Below, piece after piece: positions 19,950 through 29,339 of a DNA stretch of 64,000 nucleotides (the first letter of the stretch is position 1; each line of letters begins with the position of its first letter). The translations under genes and the position numbers were made by a program. Source of the stretch: Bacteroidota bacterium (GTDB taxonomy: Bacteria; Bacteroidota; Bacteroidia; Bacteroidales; Prolixibacteraceae). The notes under the pieces are model-generated. The model did not search any database, was not told the DNA's origin, and was given only the letters and a program-made list of their open reading frames with translations. The DNA lies in assembly GCA_030684645.1 (NCBI GenBank), contig JAUXUF010000093.1, forward strand, positions 1 through 64,000, given 5' to 3'.

Positions 19950-20828
19950 ATGTTAATCACTACAACTGCTACTAAGTTTCTGAAACGTAAGAATACCATT
20001 AACCTTAACGGACGAATTCTTGATCTTTCGCAACCTGTTGTCATGGGCATTATCAATGTGACTCCGGATTCGTTTTTCGATGGTGGAAAGTATAAGACGG
20101 AGAAAAAGGTCGTTAAACGGGCCGAAGAAATTCTGGAGCAGGGTGGAACTGTAATTGATATTGGAGCTGTATCAACACAGCCAGGTTTGGAGGGAATATC
20201 TACCAAGGAAGAAATTTACCGCCTTTTACCAGCGGTAAAAGCAGTAAAAAAAGCATTTCCGGATGCGTTTATTTCTATTGATACCTACCGGTCGTGGGTC
20301 GCATTAAAAGTCATTGAAGATTGTGGCCCCTGCATGGTTAACGATGTGTCGGGCGGTAATTTTGATGTTCACATGTTCGAAACCATTGGTAAACTGGGAG
20401 TTCCATACATTTTAATGCACATGCAGGGCACACCGCTCAAAATGCAGGAAAATCCGGAGTATGAAGACATTATCCGCGATATTTCGTTGTTCTTTACTGA
20501 TCGGGTGAAACAACTGACAAAGGCTGGGGTAAAGGATGTGATCATTGATCCGGGTTTTGGTTTCGGTAAAACGCTGAGACACAATTATGAATTGCTGAAC
20601 CGCCTCGATTCATTTAAGGTCTTTCAGTTGCCATTGATGGTTGGCGTTTCACGTAAATCAATGATATATAAATTATTGACGACAAATCCGGAGGAAGCAC
20701 TCAACGGAACTTCAGTAGTTAATACTTTGGCGTTGATGGGTGGCGCCGATATTTTGCGGGTTCACGATGTTCGCGAAGCCGTTGAAGCAGTTCGTATCCT
20801 GAATATGATCCGTTCGACATCAAAATAG
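19950..20828 (+). CDS. folP: Dihydropteroate synthase
   Basis: VMGIINVTPDSFFDGGKY, DIGAVSTQPG, VNDVSGG, DPGFGFGKT, GVSRKSMI. Confidence 0.93.
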   Translation: MLITTTATKFLKRKNTINLNGRILDLSQPVVMGIINVTPDSFFDGGKYKTEKKVVKRAEEILEQGGTVIDIGAVSTQPGLEGISTKEEIYRLLPAVKAVKKAFPDAFISIDTYRSWVALKVIEDCGPCMVNDVSGGNFDVHMFETIGKLGVPYILMHMQGTPLKMQENPEYEDIIRDISLFFTDRVKQLTKAGVKDVIIDPGFGFGKTLRHNYELLNRLDSFKVFQLPLMVGVSRKSMIYKLLTTNPEEALNGTSVVNTLALMGGADILRVHDVREAVEAVRILNMIRSTSK

Positions 20829-20838
20829 AGAACTGATT

Positions 20839-21627
20839 ATGACATTGTTTATTACCATACGGGTTTTGGATGTAATCGATATTTTACTGGTAGCTTTTTT
20901 GCTTTACCAGATGTACCGGATTATCAAAGGAACAGTAGCCTTCAGTATTTTTATCGGCTTTTTCCTGGTTTATGTAGCCTGGCTGGTGATTAAAGCCATG
21001 AACATGGAACTTCTCGGAACTTTGATGGGGCAGTTCATCGGGGTGGGCGTGCTGGCTTTGATTGTTGTTTTTCAGCAGGAAATCAGACGGTTTTTACTTT
21101 TAATTGGCACAAAATATCAGGTTAGCCACAGCTTTGGACTCGAAAAACTCTTTGCTTCCGAGAAACTAAAACCGGCCACCAATCAGCAAATTAAAGAAAT
21201 TATCAGGGCATGCGACAACCTGGCACGTTCAAAGACAGGGGCTCTGATCGTGATTCCCCACAATTCTGAATTGAAAGAGATCATCCGGTCGGGCGAAAAA
21301 ATAAATGCCCGGATTTCATCAGCCTTAATCGAAACTATTTTCTTTAAAAATACACCTTTGCACGATGGGGCGCTGGTCATTCTGGGTAACCGGATTGCCG
21401 CTGCACGTTGCATTCTTCCCTTGACTGAGCAACATGACCTTGATTCCAGTTTTGGACTCCGGCATCGGGCAGCCCTGGGTATTTCTGAATTAACCGATGC
21501 GCTGGCAATCGTGATTTCCGAAGAAAGGGGCAACATTTCACTTGCAATAAATGGAGAACTGATGCATAAAATTTCGCTCATCCAACTTACCACCGAACTC
21601 GAAAAAGTGATTATTGAAGAGGCGTAG
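20839..21627 (+). CDS. cdaA: Diadenylate cyclase CdaA
   Basis: Three N-terminal TM helices, DisA_N motifs LHDGALVILGNRIAAARCILPLT and GLRHRAALGISE. Confidence 0.93.
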   Translation: MTLFITIRVLDVIDILLVAFLLYQMYRIIKGTVAFSIFIGFFLVYVAWLVIKAMNMELLGTLMGQFIGVGVLALIVVFQQEIRRFLLLIGTKYQVSHSFGLEKLFASEKLKPATNQQIKEIIRACDNLARSKTGALIVIPHNSELKEIIRSGEKINARISSALIETIFFKNTPLHDGALVILGNRIAAARCILPLTEQHDLDSSFGLRHRAALGISELTDALAIVISEERGNISLAINGELMHKISLIQLTTELEKVIIEEA

Positions 21628-21709
21628 ATTGAACAGTATTCAGTCGTAGCTTGAAGAAGATGAACACTTGCTGTCTGTTGTTTGGTCGTTAGCGATTCAG
21701 CTTGTTTTA

Positions 21710-22906
21710 TTAAAATGTTTCTTGCAGAAATATCGAAAAATTATTCCAGTTTAGTAGCTGAACATCTGAGATAGTAGTATTTTGATCTCCTGAATAAATA
21801 AGCTTTTTCTGAATGGTCTGGTCGTTCTGAGGGAAATTTCTAAGATTTTTTAGGTAGTCCTTGTTAAAAGTCTGACCAACTTTTATTTCAAGAGCTATGA
21901 TTTCCTTATTCCCTTTTTCAATAATGCAATCTATTTCAAGTCCATTGCTTTCGCGCCAATAATATACCACCGGGCGTTTACCAGAGTGAATTTGATATTT
22001 AATGATTTCGCTTATCACGAGATTTTCGAATAATGCACCGTATAAATAATGGGTACTGACCATTTCGGGACTTACAAGTCTAAGCAATGAACAAGCAACA
22101 CCTGTATCATAAAAATATAGTTTAGGTGACTTGATTAATCTTTTGTTGAAATTCCTATAGTAGGGCTGCAGTTGATAAATAATAAAACTGGATTCTAATA
22201 ATGACAGCCATGATTTTGCCGTATTTACAGCTATACCGGCATCATTTGCCAGTGATGTAAGATTTAATACCTGCCCAATACGACCGGCACATAATCCTAA
22301 AAATCTTGAAAAGGTGTTCAGATTTTCTACTGCTTTTAATGTTCTGACATCTCTTTCTATATAAGTCTGCAAATAGGATGGGTAAAAGTCATTTGCTGCT
22401 ATTTGATAATCGTAAAGCCTCGGGTAAAAACCATTTAAAATGGTCTGGCAGATGTTCTGATTTTTTAGGATTGTTAATTCTGTAATATCAAACGGAAGCA
22501 AATGATTGATATTTACTCTGCCGGCTAATGATTGAGAAATTCGCTCGTTCAGCAGAAAACTTTGTGAACCTGATAAGATGTATTGCCCGGGTGTATTTCG
22601 TTCGTCGGAAATGACTTGAATATAACTGAACAGTTCAGGTACGTTCTGCGCTTCATCAAAAATTACTTCCGGGCCTGTTGATCTCAGAAAACCCATCGGA
22701 TCAGTTAAGATCATCTCCCTTAGATCAATACGTTCAAGGTTGAAGTATTGGTAATTGGGGAATACATTTTTCAATAAAGTTGTTTTCCCTGATTGACGTG
22801 GTCCTGTCAACGAAACAACAGGAAACTGCTTAAGCATGTTTTGTAGATGCGATGCAAGCTTTCGTTGGATAATCATTTTATATGTATATATGCAATTTGA
22901 TTGCAA
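21710..22906 (-). CDS. AAA ATPase with DUF4143 domain
   Basis: Walker A LTGPRQSGKTTLLKN, Walker B EVIFDEAQNVPELF, C-terminal YYWRESNGLEIDCIIEKGNKEIIALEIKVG. Start may be MIIQRKL at 22876. Confidence 0.9.
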   Translation of the reverse strand: MQSNCIYTYKMIIQRKLASHLQNMLKQFPVVSLTGPRQSGKTTLLKNVFPNYQYFNLERIDLREMILTDPMGFLRSTGPEVIFDEAQNVPELFSYIQVISDERNTPGQYILSGSQSFLLNERISQSLAGRVNINHLLPFDITELTILKNQNICQTILNGFYPRLYDYQIAANDFYPSYLQTYIERDVRTLKAVENLNTFSRFLGLCAGRIGQVLNLTSLANDAGIAVNTAKSWLSLLESSFIIYQLQPYYRNFNKRLIKSPKLYFYDTGVACSLLRLVSPEMVSTHYLYGALFENLVISEIIKYQIHSGKRPVVYYWRESNGLEIDCIIEKGNKEIIALEIKVGQTFNKDYLKNLRNFPQNDQTIQKKLIYSGDQNTTISDVQLLNWNNFSIFLQETF

Positions 22907-23126
22907 ATATACATGCTTTTAAGTTGAAGTTAGTTTAGAGAAGTTATTATTTTTTTGATTTGTTATAATTCTCCGAATCGCTACAATTCAGGTTCCAGTG
23001 ATTCTTTGGTTCCGAAACATAGCATTATAGGTTCACAAAACCACATTCCAACAATTCAATCTTCATTCACTCATTAGTTGACTTCTTTCTTCTACCTTTG
23101 CAACGCATTTCAGAATTCAATTTTTC

Positions 23127-24083
23127 ATGGAAAACCGGATTTGTAAACTCTTCGGAATAGAATACCCAATCATTCAGGGTGGAATGGTTTGGTGCAGTGG
23201 CTGGCGACTGGCTTCTGCTGTCAGTAACAATGGTGGCTTGGGCCTGATTGGCGCTGGCTCCATGCATCCTCAAGTACTTCGAGAGCACATCCTGAAGACC
23301 AAACAGGCCACCAATAAACCGTTTGGGGTAAACGTTCCGCTGTTTTATCCTGAATTGGATACGATTATGAATATTATTGCGGAAGAAAAAGTTCCGGTGG
23401 TTTTTACATCTGCCGGTAGCCCGAAAAAATATACAACCTGGCTGAAAGAGCGAGGTATCATCGTGGCTCATGTGATTGCCAGTTCGGCTTTTGCAGTGAA
23501 ATGTGAAGAGGCCGGAGTGGATGTTATCGTGGCCGAAGGTTTTGAAGCTGGTGGACACAATGGGAAAGAAGAAACTACCACATTGGCATTAATTCCGGCT
23601 GTGCGTCGTGTTACAGAAATGCCACTTTTGGCGGCCGGAGGAATCGGTACAGGTGAAGCCATGCTGGCTGCAATGGTTTTGGGCGCCGATGGCGTTCAAA
23701 TCGGATCGCGGTTTGCCATTTCAGAAGAATCGTCGGCCCATCCCGAATTTAAAAAACTGGTGACCGGACTGAAAGAAGGCGATACTAAACTTGCCCTCAA
23801 AAAAATTGGAGCGGTTCGGCTGATCAAAAATGAATTCTTCCAAACGGTTAATAAACTCGAACTGGAAGGTGCAAGTCCCGATACTCTGAGAGTTTTGCTC
23901 GGACGCGGACGTGCTAAAAAAGGAATGTTTGAGGGTGATTTGGCGGATGGTGAACTGGAGATTGGCCAGGTTTCGGCAATTATCAACGAAATATTGCCGG
24001 TTCAAACCATCATGGAGAATCTGATTCAGGAATATCAACAGGCTCACGAGCGTATGAATTCGGAAAAGTTAAAATTTTATTGA
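23127..24083 (+). CDS. NAD(P)H-dependent flavin oxidoreductase / nitronate monooxygenase (FabK-like)
   Basis: GIEYPIIQGGMVWCSGWRLASAVSNNGGLGLIGAG; EGFEAGGHNGK; AAGGIGTGEAMLAAMVLGADGVQIGSRF. Confidence 0.9.
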   Translation: MENRICKLFGIEYPIIQGGMVWCSGWRLASAVSNNGGLGLIGAGSMHPQVLREHILKTKQATNKPFGVNVPLFYPELDTIMNIIAEEKVPVVFTSAGSPKKYTTWLKERGIIVAHVIASSAFAVKCEEAGVDVIVAEGFEAGGHNGKEETTTLALIPAVRRVTEMPLLAAGGIGTGEAMLAAMVLGADGVQIGSRFAISEESSAHPEFKKLVTGLKEGDTKLALKKIGAVRLIKNEFFQTVNKLELEGASPDTLRVLLGRGRAKKGMFEGDLADGELEIGQVSAIINEILPVQTIMENLIQEYQQAHERMNSEKLKFY

Positions 24084-24103
24084 AAATAATAGCTGTTTAG
24101 GGA

Positions 24104-24152
24104 TGCGTGTTTCGGGTTTAACGAAACGCGTAACCCGAAACGCGTAACCCGA
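24104..24152. repeat. Tandem plus inverted short repeat
   Basis: Two perfect tandem 14-mers AAACGCGTAACCCG (24124-24137, 24138-24151) preceded by an inverted copy GCGTGTTTCGGGTTTA. Confidence 0.75.
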
Positions 24153-24161
24153 AACTCTTTT

Positions 24162-25400
24162 ATGATACATTTTGAACGGACCAAATTGGCAAACGGACTG
24201 ACGGTGATCGTCCATCAGGACAAAACAACACCAATGGTGGCGATGGATGTTTGTTACAATGTTGGCTCACGCGACGAACATCCCGATCGTACCGGGTTTG
24301 CACACCTTTTCGAACACCTGATGTTTGGTGGTTCAAAGCACATTCCGTCGTACGACGAACCTTTGCAAAAGGCAGGTGGCGACAACAATGCGTTCACATC
24401 CAACGACCTTACCAATTATTACCTGACTTTACCGAAAAATAATATTGAAACCGGTTTTTGGCTCGAATCGGACCGTATGCTCGAACTGGCTTTTTCAAAA
24501 ACGAGCCTGGATGTACAGCGAAATGTGGTGATTGAGGAATTCAAGCAACGCTATCTGAACCAGCCATATGGTGATGTGTGGCCTTTACTGAGGCAGCTCG
24601 CTTTCAAGGTTCATCCGTATCAGTGGCCCACCATCGGACGCGAAATCAGTCACATCGAAAACGCGACCATGCAGCAGGTTAAAGATTTTTTTTTCGCGCA
24701 TTATGCACCCGACAATGCGGTGCTGGTTGTTTCGGGCAATGTGGATTTTGATGAAGTTCTGACCCTCGCCGATCGCTGGTTTGGGCCCATTCCAAACCGG
24801 AATGTGAAGCCTAGAAACATTCCGCAGGAACCAGTACAGACCGAAATCCGTGAGCAAACAGTAATTCGCGATGTGCCGAATGATACGATATATTTTGCCT
24901 GGCATATGGTTGATCGGCTTGATCCTTTGTATTTCGCAACCGACCTGATTTCGGATGTGCTTTCGAATGGAAACTCATCGCGCATGTATGTGAACCTGGT
25001 GCAGAAAGAAAAACTTTTTTCCGAGTTGGATGCCTATCTTTCAGGAGATTATGAGCCTGGATTGTTTGTTGTCTCCGGAAAGCCAAGCAACGGCGTATCG
25101 CTCGAAACAGCACGCAAAGCGATTGAACGGGAACTCGACCGCATGAAACAGGATCTGGTGCCGGAATATGAACTCGAAAAAGTTAAGAATAAGTTGGAAG
25201 CCAGCATCGTTTATGGCGAAATGAACTATCTGACCAAGGCCATGAATTTGGCTACCAACGAAATATTGAAGGATGCCGAACTGATCAATTCACAGGTTGA
25301 TAGTTACCGTTCGGTAACTACAAAACTCATTCAGGAAGTTTCGCGGCAACTTTTCAGGCCTGAAAACTGCTCCGTTTTAAATTACATTGCTAAAAAGTAA
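24162..25400 (+). CDS. M16 family zinc metallopeptidase
   Basis: HLFEHLMFGGSKHIPSYDEPLQKAGGDNNAFTSND (inverted zinc motif HxxEH). Confidence 0.93.
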   Translation: MIHFERTKLANGLTVIVHQDKTTPMVAMDVCYNVGSRDEHPDRTGFAHLFEHLMFGGSKHIPSYDEPLQKAGGDNNAFTSNDLTNYYLTLPKNNIETGFWLESDRMLELAFSKTSLDVQRNVVIEEFKQRYLNQPYGDVWPLLRQLAFKVHPYQWPTIGREISHIENATMQQVKDFFFAHYAPDNAVLVVSGNVDFDEVLTLADRWFGPIPNRNVKPRNIPQEPVQTEIREQTVIRDVPNDTIYFAWHMVDRLDPLYFATDLISDVLSNGNSSRMYVNLVQKEKLFSELDAYLSGDYEPGLFVVSGKPSNGVSLETARKAIERELDRMKQDLVPEYELEKVKNKLEASIVYGEMNYLTKAMNLATNEILKDAELINSQVDSYRSVTTKLIQEVSRQLFRPENCSVLNYIAKK

Positions 25401-25404
25401 AAAT

Positions 25405-26688
25405 ATGCTTAACCGCACCATACAACCCCCGGTAAATCCCATTGAACACATTGATATCGTACAGGCTGAAAAACGCCTGCTTTCCAATGGCATTCCGGTA
25501 CATTTTGTAAATGCCGGAACACAGGATGTCGTGAAGATCGATTTTATCTTCGAGGCAGGAACCTGGTTTCAACCAATTAACCTGGTCGCAAGTTTATGTA
25601 ATTCGATGCTCGAAGAAGGCAGCGAAAAATATACAGCAGCCGAAATTGGCGAGAAATTTGATTTCTACGGTGCTTATATTCAATTGATAGCCGATCAGAA
25701 TCAGGGTTTTGTGAATGTGATAAGTCTTGGAAAATATTTGCCTGCGATACTTGAAGTGACTGAAAATCTGCTTAAGCATTCAGTTTTTCCGGACCATGAA
25801 CTAGAGGTATTGATTGCTAAAAACAAGCAAAAATTCTTGCTCGAAAACGAAAAAGTCCGCACACTTTGCCAGAAGAAATTTACGCAGGTGATGTTTGGTG
25901 ACGCGCATCCGTATGCCATCAACAATAAACTGGAAGATTTCGACAAGGTAAGTCGCGAAGAATTGATCCGGTTTTATAAATCGTTTTATCACTCCGGAAA
26001 TTGCCACATCATTGTCGCCGGAATGGTTGACGAATCAGTTTTGAACCTGCTGGATAAACATTTTGGAGGAAACGACTGGCAGCAAAGTCCAATAAAAGTT
26101 CCTGAATATGCCATTTGTTCCGATCCGGAAAAAAGACATTGGGTTGAAAAAGCCAATGGTGTTCAATCTGCGGTGCGGGTAGGAAAGTTTTGGGTTCCGA
26201 AAACTCATCCGGATTATCATGCCTTGTCTGTTCTGGTTACCATTCTGGGTGGTTATTTCGGTTCACGCCTCATGGCTAATATCCGCGAGGAAAAGGGTTA
26301 TACCTACGGAATCGGTAGTTTTATTTTGACATTGAAACAGGCCAGTTATCTGGTCATTTCAACCGAATTGGGTAACAAAAATGTTGAACCCGCATTGACT
26401 GAAGTTGCTTTTGAAATGAGGCGTTTGCAAACTGAACCAGTTTCAGAAAACGAGTTGGAGACCGTGAAGAGTTATCTGTTGGGCGAATTTCTCCGCGATT
26501 TTGATGGTCCGTTTGCCCTGGCCGGAAGTTTCAAAGCCATCAACGATTTTGGCCTCGATTATTCGTTTTACGACAACTATCTTCATGTTTTGCGAACCAT
26601 CACTTCCGAAGAACTGATGAAACTGGCACAGCAATTCCTGAATCCGGAAGATTGCTACACGGTCGTAGCCGGAAGTAAATTGGTTTGA
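25405..26688 (+). CDS. M16 family peptidase partner subunit (no HxxEH)
   Basis: M16 fold motifs (GSRLMANIREEKGYTYGIGS) without the zinc site; adjacent to the catalytic paralogue. ATG at 25405 preferred over 25387. Confidence 0.88.
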   Translation: MLNRTIQPPVNPIEHIDIVQAEKRLLSNGIPVHFVNAGTQDVVKIDFIFEAGTWFQPINLVASLCNSMLEEGSEKYTAAEIGEKFDFYGAYIQLIADQNQGFVNVISLGKYLPAILEVTENLLKHSVFPDHELEVLIAKNKQKFLLENEKVRTLCQKKFTQVMFGDAHPYAINNKLEDFDKVSREELIRFYKSFYHSGNCHIIVAGMVDESVLNLLDKHFGGNDWQQSPIKVPEYAICSDPEKRHWVEKANGVQSAVRVGKFWVPKTHPDYHALSVLVTILGGYFGSRLMANIREEKGYTYGIGSFILTLKQASYLVISTELGNKNVEPALTEVAFEMRRLQTEPVSENELETVKSYLLGEFLRDFDGPFALAGSFKAINDFGLDYSFYDNYLHVLRTITSEELMKLAQQFLNPEDCYTVVAGSKLV

Positions 26689-26740
26689 AGATTTGCAAAT
26701 TAAACCGTTTGGAAATTACCTTCGGTGAAAACATAAATGA

Positions 26741-26786
26741 AAGCGGTTGAATACAGGATTAAAACACTGAGTTCAACCGTTTTTTA
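26741..26786 (+). terminator. Probable intrinsic terminator
   Basis: CGGTTGAA ... TTCAACCG followed by TTTTTT, downstream of the M16 genes. Confidence 0.6.
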
Positions 26787-26913
26787 TTATTAGGGTAATT
26801 CCGGTTTCGGTCTGATCATATAAAAATGATCTTTGGTGATTTTTATATTGCAAAGCTTTGTAACTTTAGATAAATGTATGGAAAGGATTGTGTTATATAA
26901 ATAAAAAGCTAAC

Positions 26914-27738
26914 ATGAATAAAAGCAAAGTAATTATAGTTAAAGGTATTTCTGTTGCTACATTAAAAATTGGTGATGAAACATTTATCTCATTAACTGAT
27001 ATAGCACGAAATAAAAATGCTGAAGAACCTAAAGATGTTGTAAAGAATTGGATGAGGTCAAAAACAACGATCGAATTTATAGGTTTATGGGAACAACTCA
27101 ATAACCCAAATTTTAAAGGGGTCGAATTCGACTCCTTTCTATATGTAGCAGGTACCAATGCCTTTACACTTTCTCCATCAAAATGGATTGAAACTACAAA
27201 TGCAATTGGGATTGTTTCCAGAACCGGGAAAAACGGAGGCACTTATGCTCAAAAAGATATTGCATTTGAATTCGCTTCTTGGATTAGTTCTGGTTTTAAA
27301 CTATATCTGATCAAAGAATTCCAACGCCTCAAAGCTGACGAAAACGATCGGCTAAAACTGGAATGGAACTTTCAACGCACTCTTGCTAAAGTGAATTATC
27401 ATATCCATACTGATACCATAAAAGTGAACCTCATTCCTGCGGAATTGACCAAACTGCAAATAAGTTTTGTCTATGCCAATGAAGCCGATTTACTAAACGT
27501 GGCATTGTTTGGCCAGACAGCCCAGCAATGGCGCAGCGAAAACCCGGATGCCGAAGGCAATATCCGCGACCAGGCCACCATCGAACAACTGGTGGTGTTG
27601 TCAAATATGGAAAGTATCAATGCTGTTCTGATCCACCAAGGCTTCCTGCAAAATGAACGATTGTTCCAACTAAACCAAATTGCCATTACCCAAATGCGGT
27701 CGTTATTGGGCTATCAGAACCTGAAGAATTTGAAATGA
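26914..27738 (+). CDS. KilA-N domain protein
   Basis: FISLTDIARNKNAEEPKDVVKNWMRSKTTIEFIGLWEQLNNPNFKGVEFD ... GGTYAQKDIAFEFASWISSGFKLYLIKEFQRLK. Confidence 0.92.
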   Translation: MNKSKVIIVKGISVATLKIGDETFISLTDIARNKNAEEPKDVVKNWMRSKTTIEFIGLWEQLNNPNFKGVEFDSFLYVAGTNAFTLSPSKWIETTNAIGIVSRTGKNGGTYAQKDIAFEFASWISSGFKLYLIKEFQRLKADENDRLKLEWNFQRTLAKVNYHIHTDTIKVNLIPAELTKLQISFVYANEADLLNVALFGQTAQQWRSENPDAEGNIRDQATIEQLVVLSNMESINAVLIHQGFLQNERLFQLNQIAITQMRSLLGYQNLKNLK

Positions 27739-27898
27739 CCATAACATAATTGCGAAAGGGATTCCTTCTTTCAAAAAGAGATGGAATCCTTATGAGTTAT
27801 AAAGTAATTTAAACATTCCGGACATTTTAATTCATTTCCCAATTTCTTAACGAACCGTCATTTTCGAAGGTTAAAAATCATTCAGTCCAAGGTTTTTC

Positions 27899-27906
27899 TA
27901 CTTTTG
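27899..27906 (+). promoter_or_regulatory. -7 box TACTTTTG upstream of the MFS gene
   Basis: TAnnTTTG match, 32 bp upstream of ATG 27938. Confidence 0.45.
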
Positions 27907-27937
27907 TGACCGATTCATTTCGTTTAGAAACCCAGTC

Positions 27938-29137
27938 ATGTCAGATCAATCTCAAAGTTTAACGATACAAACCGAATCCGTTCCTAATAAAAAACGGATC
28001 CGGATAGCTGTGGCGCTGGTTTATTTCAGCATGGGACTTTGTTTTTCGTCGTGGGCAAGCCGGATACCAGATATCAAAACTGCCCTTCATTTAAATGATG
28101 CGCTGTTCGGCAGCATTCTATTTGCTTTGCCGGCAGGGCAGTTCCTGATGATGCCTTTCTCCGGAAAACTTGTAACCCGTTTTGGCAGCCACCGGGTGTT
28201 GCTTTTTGCACTTCCGGCCTATACCATCTGTTTGAGTAATATGGGATTGGTACAGGAAGGCTGGCAATTGGCCATTGCTTTGTTTTTGTTCGGTCTGTCT
28301 GGCAACATGTGCAACATTTCAATCAACACGCAAGGCATTGCAGCCGAACGTTTGTATGGGCGCCCCATCATGGCCTCTTTTCATGGCGGATGGAGCCTGG
28401 CAGGATTTACCGGTGCACTCATTGGACTGGCCATGATAAACCTGAAAGTACCTCCTTACTGGCATTTTGTAACTGTTATCCTGATTGTTTGGACCATCGT
28501 TTGGATCAACTATCCATTCCTGGTTCGAAGTATGCCGACAAATACTTCAGAGGAACCTCGACGGAAATTCTTTAACAAACCGGACGGTATTCTTTTGCAG
28601 CTTGGAATCATTGGTTTTTGCAGCATGGCCAGCGAAGGCGCCATGTTCGACTGGAGTGGTATTTATTTCAAAGATGTGGTCAAAGCGCCACCATCATTGG
28701 TCATTCTGGGATATACTTCGTTCATGATCATGATGGCCACCGGGCGGTTTTTAGCAGATTATCTGATTTCAAAAATTGGACGAAAACGACTGTTGCAAGT
28801 TTGTGGATTGATGATTTCTACCGGTTTGTTTACATCGGTTGTTTTTCCGTTTCTGATTCCTTCCACTATTGCATTCATGATTGTTGGGTTGGGCGTTTCG
28901 AGTATTGTTCCAACTGTTTACAGCGCTGCAGGACGACATGCAAAGGTTCCGCCGGGTATCGCATTGGCAACTGTTTCGAGCGTAAGTTTTCTGGGTTTTT
29001 TAATGGGGCCTCCGTTAATCGGGTATATTTCTGCGGCTGCTGGATTACGCTATTCCTTTGCTGTAATCGGAGTTTTTGGCATTGGTATAGCTCTTTTGGT
29101 TTCCAAAATAAAAGCATTGCAGGACGTGGCTGGATAA
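27938..29137 (+). CDS. MFS transporter
   Basis: 12-TM hydrophobicity; YFSMGLCFSSWASRIPDIKTALHLNDALFGSILFALPAGQF. Confidence 0.9.
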   Translation: MSDQSQSLTIQTESVPNKKRIRIAVALVYFSMGLCFSSWASRIPDIKTALHLNDALFGSILFALPAGQFLMMPFSGKLVTRFGSHRVLLFALPAYTICLSNMGLVQEGWQLAIALFLFGLSGNMCNISINTQGIAAERLYGRPIMASFHGGWSLAGFTGALIGLAMINLKVPPYWHFVTVILIVWTIVWINYPFLVRSMPTNTSEEPRRKFFNKPDGILLQLGIIGFCSMASEGAMFDWSGIYFKDVVKAPPSLVILGYTSFMIMMATGRFLADYLISKIGRKRLLQVCGLMISTGLFTSVVFPFLIPSTIAFMIVGLGVSSIVPTVYSAAGRHAKVPPGIALATVSSVSFLGFLMGPPLIGYISAAAGLRYSFAVIGVFGIGIALLVSKIKALQDVAG

Positions 29138-29162
29138 ACGGATTTAAGGTTCATATAGCAAA

Positions 29163-29325
29163 AGGCAGTCTCAGAAGTCAAAGTCCAAATCATCCTGAAC
29201 TTCCTGCCCGTTCGCTTGGCAGGCGGGGTTTCAGGATCTCAACGCATTGCATGTCAGACCCCGATCCCGATTTATATCGGGACGGGGTACGAGTTCTGCG
29301 GACATTGTGACTTTTGAGACAGCCT
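29163..29325. mobile_element. MITE-like element with terminal inverted repeats
   Basis: Left end AGGCAGTCTCAGAAGTCA and right end TGACTTTTGAGACAGCCT (reverse complement AGGCTGTCTCAAAAGTCA), 2 mismatches in 18; internal hairpins including CCCCGATCCCGAT-TTAT-ATCGGGACGGGG. Confidence 0.7.
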
Positions 29326-29339
29326 CTTTGTTGTGAGTG

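Noticed and set aside
23067-23558. 163-aa minus-strand ORF opposite the flavin oxidoreductase
   Set aside because: Antisense shadow; His/Arg/Asn-rich composition typical of reverse-frame translation.
28618-29310. 230-aa plus-strand ORF overlapping the MFS gene and MITE
   Set aside because: Out-of-frame shadow of a well-supported MFS transporter; Cys/Trp-rich composition without domain motifs.
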